Part shown: one piece after another, positions 60,385 to 64,000 of the stretch
Position numbering within the stretch: position 1 is the stretch's first letter
Layout: every line of letters starts with the position of its first letter
Source: Pseudoclavibacter caeni
Lineage (GTDB): Bacteria > Actinomycetota > Actinomycetes > Actinomycetales > Microbacteriaceae
Direction of reading: 5' to 3'
Assembly: GCF_008831125.1 (NCBI RefSeq)
Contig: NZ_WBKA01000003.1
Span: forward strand, 124,001 to 188,000
DNA length: 64,000 bases
Made by a program: the position numbers and the translations under genes
The notes under the pieces: model-generated
What the model saw: only the letters and a program-made list of their open reading frames with translations
Databases searched by the model: none
What the model was told of the DNA's origin: nothing

Positions 60385-61512
60385 ATGGCACATCTCTTCC
60401 AGGAGCTCGAGTCCCCGCGGGACATCGTCTCCAACATCACCCCGAACTGGTTCGCGAGCGTCATGGGCACCGGCATCGTCGGCAACGCCCTGGCCAATCT
60501 GCCCGGCAGCGGGTCGGTCGGCCACGCGATCGGCACGGCGGTGTGGGTGCTCGCCGCGGTCATGCTCGTGGTGCTCGTCGTCGCGACGATCGCCCACTGG
60601 GTGCTCTTCCCGCGCACCGCGGTCGGCCATCACCGCAACCCCGGCATGGTGAACTTCTACGGGGCCCCGCCCATGGCGATCATGACCGTCGGCAGCGGCG
60701 CGCTGTACTGCGGGCAGCCGCTGCTCGGCGCCGATCTCGCCTGGCACGTGAGCGCGGTGCTGTGGCTGATCGGCACGGTGCTCGGCCTGTACGCGGCGGG
60801 CTCGGTGCCCTACCTCGCCTTCACCCGGCTGAAGGTCGGCCCCGAGGACGCGTTCGGCGGCTGGCTGATGCCGCTGGTCCCGCCGATGGTCTCCGCGGCC
60901 GGGGCGGTGCCGCTGCTCGCACACCTGCAGGGGCGCGCCCCGGCCCAGGATCTGCTGATCGTGTCGTTCCTGCTTATGGGCGTTACCTTCTTCCCCGCCG
61001 TGATCATCATCGCGTTACTGTGGAACCGGCTCGTCGTCCACAAGGTGGGAGCCTCCGGCAAGGTGCCCACTCTGTGGATCGTGCTCGGCCCGCTCGGCCA
61101 GACCGCGACCGCGGCGATCGGGCTCTCCCAGCAGGGCTCCCACATGCTCACGGACGCGATGGCCGGCTCCGCCCTGGCGGTGCTCGGCCTCGCCTTCGGC
61201 ACGGTCGTGCTCGGGTTCGCGCTGCTGTGGGCGCTCGTCGTCGGACTCATCACGATCGGCACGGTGCGCGGCGGGATGCCGTTCAATCTGACCTGGTGGT
61301 CGTTCACCTTCCCCGTCGGCACGGTCACCACGGGCTTCGCCGGGGTGGCGAACGTCACCGGCTCCACGCTGATGACCGTGATCGCCTGGCTGTGGTTCGC
61401 GCTGCTCGCGTTCGCCTGGACGACGGTGGCCGTGCGCACGTTCCACGGCGCGATCATCCGCGGCTCGCTGCTCGCCCCGCCGCGACCGGCCGCCGCGACC
61501 CCCACGCGGTAG
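60385..61512 (+). CDS. TDT family (TehA/SSU1-like) transporter, copy 2
   Basis: 375 residues from the ATG at 60385 (an ATG at 60322 is possible). Ten helices; NWFASVMGTGIVGNAL and FGGWLMPLVPPMVSAAG are TDT signatures, closer to SSU1-type sulfite exporters than copy 1. Likely regulated by the divergent LysR protein. Ends 7 bp from the convergent TSUP gene. Confidence 0.85.
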   Translation: MAHLFQELESPRDIVSNITPNWFASVMGTGIVGNALANLPGSGSVGHAIGTAVWVLAAVMLVVLVVATIAHWVLFPRTAVGHHRNPGMVNFYGAPPMAIMTVGSGALYCGQPLLGADLAWHVSAVLWLIGTVLGLYAAGSVPYLAFTRLKVGPEDAFGGWLMPLVPPMVSAAGAVPLLAHLQGRAPAQDLLIVSFLLMGVTFFPAVIIIALLWNRLVVHKVGASGKVPTLWIVLGPLGQTATAAIGLSQQGSHMLTDAMAGSALAVLGLAFGTVVLGFALLWALVVGLITIGTVRGGMPFNLTWWSFTFPVGTVTTGFAGVANVTGSTLMTVIAWLWFALLAFAWTTVAVRTFHGAIIRGSLLAPPRPAAATPTR

Positions 61513-61519
61513 CCCACGC

Positions 61520-62266
61520 TCAGGCGATCCCGAGGATGCCCGCGATCCCCTTCGCCGCGGTGACCGCGCCTCCGGCGTAGCTGATGCCGAGCACCGCCCG
61601 CCGGGCGGCGAGGCCGGAGACCCGCTCGGCAACGCGTCCACCCGCGGCCACGCCGGCCAGCAGCGCACCGAGGATGCCTGCCCACACACCCCAGGGCAGG
61701 GCGACGAGGCGCCCCGGGTCTATGAGGTACTTCGTGAGGAACGAGGCGATCCCGGTGAACGCGAAGAACGGCTGCAGCGTGGCCGAGAAGCTGCGCTGCT
61801 CCCACTCGGAGAGCACCGCGTAGACCGTCATCGCCGGGCCACCGATGCCCGCCGCGGAGTTCATCACCCCGGCGGTCACCCCGGTGCCGATCACCCACCC
61901 GGGGCCGTGTGCGACGAACGAGGTGCGTCCGATCACCTGTGACACGGTGAGCGCGATGATGAGCGTCACGCCGATAATCCCCTCGAGCCACGGCGCCGCG
62001 AGCGCGTGGGCGATGAACGCGCCGGCGATGATGCCCGCGAGCGCGCTGGGCACGAAGCCGGCGAGCCGGCGCCAGTCCACGTGCCGCCAGACCCGACTGA
62101 GCACGAGCGACGCCGAGACGATCGCCGCGAGGTTGAGGATCATCACCCCGCTGTAGGGGCCGAGCAGCAGCACGATGAACGGCGAGACGACCAGCCCGAA
62201 GCCGAGGCCGGTGACCCGCTGGGCGAAGGCCCCGACGAACACGAGGACGATGAGCGCGGCGATCAC
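61520..62266 (-). CDS. TSUP (TauE/SafE) family sulfite/sulfonate exporter-like protein
   Basis: 248 residues from a GTG at 62266; TAGGCT ends 7 nt upstream. Seven to eight helices; two repeats containing GLGFGLVVSPFIVLLLGP and GVTAGVMNSAAGIGGPAM, the TSUP hallmark. Anion export at the membrane; beside a TDT exporter this suggests sulfur oxyanion handling (inference). Confidence 0.88.
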   Translation of the reverse strand: MIAALIVLVFVGAFAQRVTGLGFGLVVSPFIVLLLGPYSGVMILNLAAIVSASLVLSRVWRHVDWRRLAGFVPSALAGIIAGAFIAHALAAPWLEGIIGVTLIIALTVSQVIGRTSFVAHGPGWVIGTGVTAGVMNSAAGIGGPAMTVYAVLSEWEQRSFSATLQPFFAFTGIASFLTKYLIDPGRLVALPWGVWAGILGALLAGVAAGGRVAERVSGLAARRAVLGISYAGGAVTAAKGIAGILGIA

Positions 62267-62416
62267 GCGCGTGAGCCTACACCCCGCCGCTCCACCGGGT
62301 CGCGTCGCCCCGGCCGGCGGAGCGGCGGGAGCGGCCTGGAACAGCACCCCGGCGGCACGGGCCCGGCTCCGCCGCGCGACGCCCGGTCGGGCCGGGCCGC
62401 TGCTACGATCAGCGGC

Positions 62417-62767
62417 ATGATCGAGATGGACGCGGACGCCTTCGGCGACCTGGTCGACGACGTCTTCGACCGCATCCCGCAGTCCGTGCTCGACGAGCTC
62501 GACAACGTGGTGTTCCTCGTGGAGGACCGCCCCGCCGACGGGTCGCTCGACCTGCTCGGCGAGTACGACGGCCTGGCGCTCACCGAGCGCGATGACTACG
62601 GGATGGTCGATCTACCCGACCGCATCGTGCTCTACCGCGAGCCGCTGCTGTCGATCGTCGATGACGAGGACGCGCTGCGCGAGCAGGTGCACATCACCCT
62701 CGTGCACGAGATCGCCCACTACTTCGGCATCCCCGAGGGCCGGCTGCACGAGCTCGGCTGGGGCTGA
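62417..62767 (+). CDS. Small zincin-like metallopeptidase
   Basis: 116 residues. Zinc motif HEIAH (His97, Glu98, His101) in LVHEIAHYFGIPEGRLHELG, with the third ligand likely in the following HELG. Cytoplasmic, no signal. Family typically lies near alpha/beta hydrolase or regulator genes. TACGAT ends 7 nt before the ATG (leaderless). Confidence 0.85.
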   Translation: MIEMDADAFGDLVDDVFDRIPQSVLDELDNVVFLVEDRPADGSLDLLGEYDGLALTERDDYGMVDLPDRIVLYREPLLSIVDDEDALREQVHITLVHEIAHYFGIPEGRLHELGWG

Positions 62768-62840
62768 CCCGGCGGCCGGAGCCGGTCTGTGGCGATGACA
62801 TAATGGAGGCATAGCAGTCGACGACGACCGAGGAGGCCCG

Positions 62841-63797
62841 ATGTCCCGTTCATGGACGCTCGACCCGGAGTACGCGGCGGCGATCGCCGCCGACGATCTG
62901 CACGCATCCCTCGCCCCGGCCCATCTGCCCGTCGGCGACGTCGCGGGGCGCCGGCGCCGCGCCCTGGTCCGGCTGGGCCTCAACCGGCGCACCGGGGTCG
63001 GCGAGGGCGTGACGACGACCGACTATCGCATCCCCGTCACCGACGGCGAGATCCCGGCCCGGCTGTACACGCCGACGGACTGGACTGGCGGGTCACTCGG
63101 CCTGTACCTGCACGGCGGCGGCTGGTTCTTCGGCGAGCTCGACGACTTCGACGGTGCGATCGCCGATCTCGTGCGCCGCTCGGGGGTCGCGCTGCTCGCC
63201 CCGGCCTACCGGCTCGCCCCGGAGCACCCCTACCCCGTCCCGCTGGCGGACGCCTATGCCGCGCTGCTCTGGGCTGCGCACCACGGCGACGTGCTCGGCG
63301 CCGATCCGCGCCGGCTGTTCGTGATGGGCGAGAGCGCCGGCGGCGGTCTCGCGGCGGGCGTGGCCCTGCTCGGCCGGGACCGTGGCGGTCCGCAGCCGGC
63401 CGCGCAGATCCTCCTCGCGCCGATGCTCGACGATCGCACCGTGATCGCCGACGCGCGCATCGCCGAGCACGCCACGTGGACGTATGACGACAACATCACC
63501 GCCTGGCAGGCGCTGCTCGGCGCCGACGCCGCCGCGGACGAGCCCGCCTCCATGTACGCGACGCCCGGCCGGGCCGCGGATCTCGCCGGGCTGCCAGACG
63601 CCTTCATCGAGGTGAGCACGCTCGACGTGCTGCGCGACGAGGGCATCCGCCACGCCCAGCGGCTGCTCGCCGCCGGGGTGCAGACCGAGCTGCACGTCTA
63701 CCCGGGGCTGCCTCACCGCTGGGATCGGCTCGTGCCCGACATCGCCCTCTCCCGGCTCGCGATGGCGGCACGGGTGCGCGCGATGCAGGCGGTCTGA
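62841..63797 (+). CDS. Alpha/beta hydrolase, hormone-sensitive lipase family
   Basis: 318 residues. Oxyanion motif HGGGW, nucleophile Ser in GESAGGG (family usually GDSAGG), Asp in STLDVLRDEG and His in PGLPHRWD. Hydrolyses carboxylic esters. RBS GAGGAGG; CATAAT near 62800 may be its -10. Confidence 0.9.
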   Translation: MSRSWTLDPEYAAAIAADDLHASLAPAHLPVGDVAGRRRRALVRLGLNRRTGVGEGVTTTDYRIPVTDGEIPARLYTPTDWTGGSLGLYLHGGGWFFGELDDFDGAIADLVRRSGVALLAPAYRLAPEHPYPVPLADAYAALLWAAHHGDVLGADPRRLFVMGESAGGGLAAGVALLGRDRGGPQPAAQILLAPMLDDRTVIADARIAEHATWTYDDNITAWQALLGADAAADEPASMYATPGRAADLAGLPDAFIEVSTLDVLRDEGIRHAQRLLAAGVQTELHVYPGLPHRWDRLVPDIALSRLAMAARVRAMQAV

Positions 63798-63905
63798 CCG
63801 CCCGGATCCGGCGGAGCCGCCGCATCCCCGCGGCTCGCCCGGCTCGCGCGACGTCCGGGCGCCGGCGGGCGGAGACGTCCGTCCCCGTGTGCATCCCCGC
63901 CTCGG

Positions 63906-64000
63906 TCACATCCGGATGGGCCGGTCGCTGACGACCGACCGCATCACCAGGGTGGAGCGGATCCGCTCGATGCCGGGGATGTCGGCGATGCGCGTGTCGT
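63906..64000 (-). CDS. Lrp/AsnC family regulator, 5' part outside window
   Basis: Only the last 31 codons are inside the window (TGA at 63908-63906). They read DTRIADIPGIERIRSTLVMR then SVVSDRPIRM, matching the end of AsnC-type effector domains (PGV-x-R-x-x-S-x-V-x-R). The gene runs on past the right edge. Confidence 0.75.
   Translation of the reverse strand, partial: DTRIADIPGIERIRSTLVMRSVVSDRPIRM

Noticed and set aside
1-64000. CRISPR array, toxin-antitoxin pair, restriction or phage-defence genes
   Set aside because: No spaced direct-repeat array and no cas, nuclease or toxin signatures were recognised in any frame examined.

Overview
The window is high-GC, densely packed DNA from an actinobacterium. 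Its gene content and order (recG next to rsmD, a DUF3515 lipoprotein, ddl-gpsA-plsC-leuD-leuC, SoxR with its box, a PHO-box phosphatase with an LAXTG-type anchor) fit the order Micrococcales, but genus cannot be fixed from this sequence. A second hallmark is promoter style: about 17 genes have a TANNNT-like -10 hexamer only 6 to 9 nt before the start codon and no Shine-Dalgarno room, so their messages are probably leaderless.

Left part (1-13.5 kb): end-truncated yceD, a methionine-synthase-like enzyme, acs, and the coaD-dinB pair; then a TetR-controlled envelope locus (degenerate ABC ATPase, YhgE/Pip membrane protein, TetR) with two matching operators around its promoter; then recG. Middle-left (13.6-24.6 kb): rsmD-DUF3515 diverge from a tightly overlapping operon leuC-leuD-plsC-gpsA-ddl, headed by a leucine-rich leader peptide and alternative hairpins (a probable attenuator). 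terC follows a yybP-ykoY-like manganese riboswitch; poxB has a FadR-like palindrome over its promoter; a dicarboxylate carrier converges on it.

Middle (24.8-45.7 kb): cardiolipin synthase and chorismate mutase, a BASS carrier with an unexplained structured leader, a histone-H1-like protein, the metQ-metN-metI importer, sufS-sufU with a TRIC-type channel, an FKBP prolyl isomerase, the GABA locus (gabP, gabT, divergent pucR), RarD, a potassium channel, tRNA-Glu, a CsoR/RcnR-family repressor, a glycosyltransferase, a VIT-family metal carrier and a glycosylase-like protein.

Accessory patch (45.7-47.9 kb): directly after tRNA-Gln lies a decayed IS3-family element, an orphan acidic protein and the tail of a histidine kinase, so this is a decaying insertion site. 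Right part (47.9-64 kb): DUF1304 protein, PHO-box-controlled alkaline phosphatase, a SoxR regulon (soxR, flavin reductase, FMN-binding protein), nitronate monooxygenase, two TDT-family exporters (one behind a CsoR-type box, one divergent from a LysR regulator), a TSUP exporter, a candidate small RNA, SRAP protein, lipoprotein, MFS and EamA carriers, a small zincin, an esterase and the tail of an Lrp-type regulator. No CRISPR array, prophage, or clearly new multi-gene defence system was seen; the most notable items are regulatory (leu attenuator, pervasive leaderless promoters, candidate sRNA, paired TetR operators).
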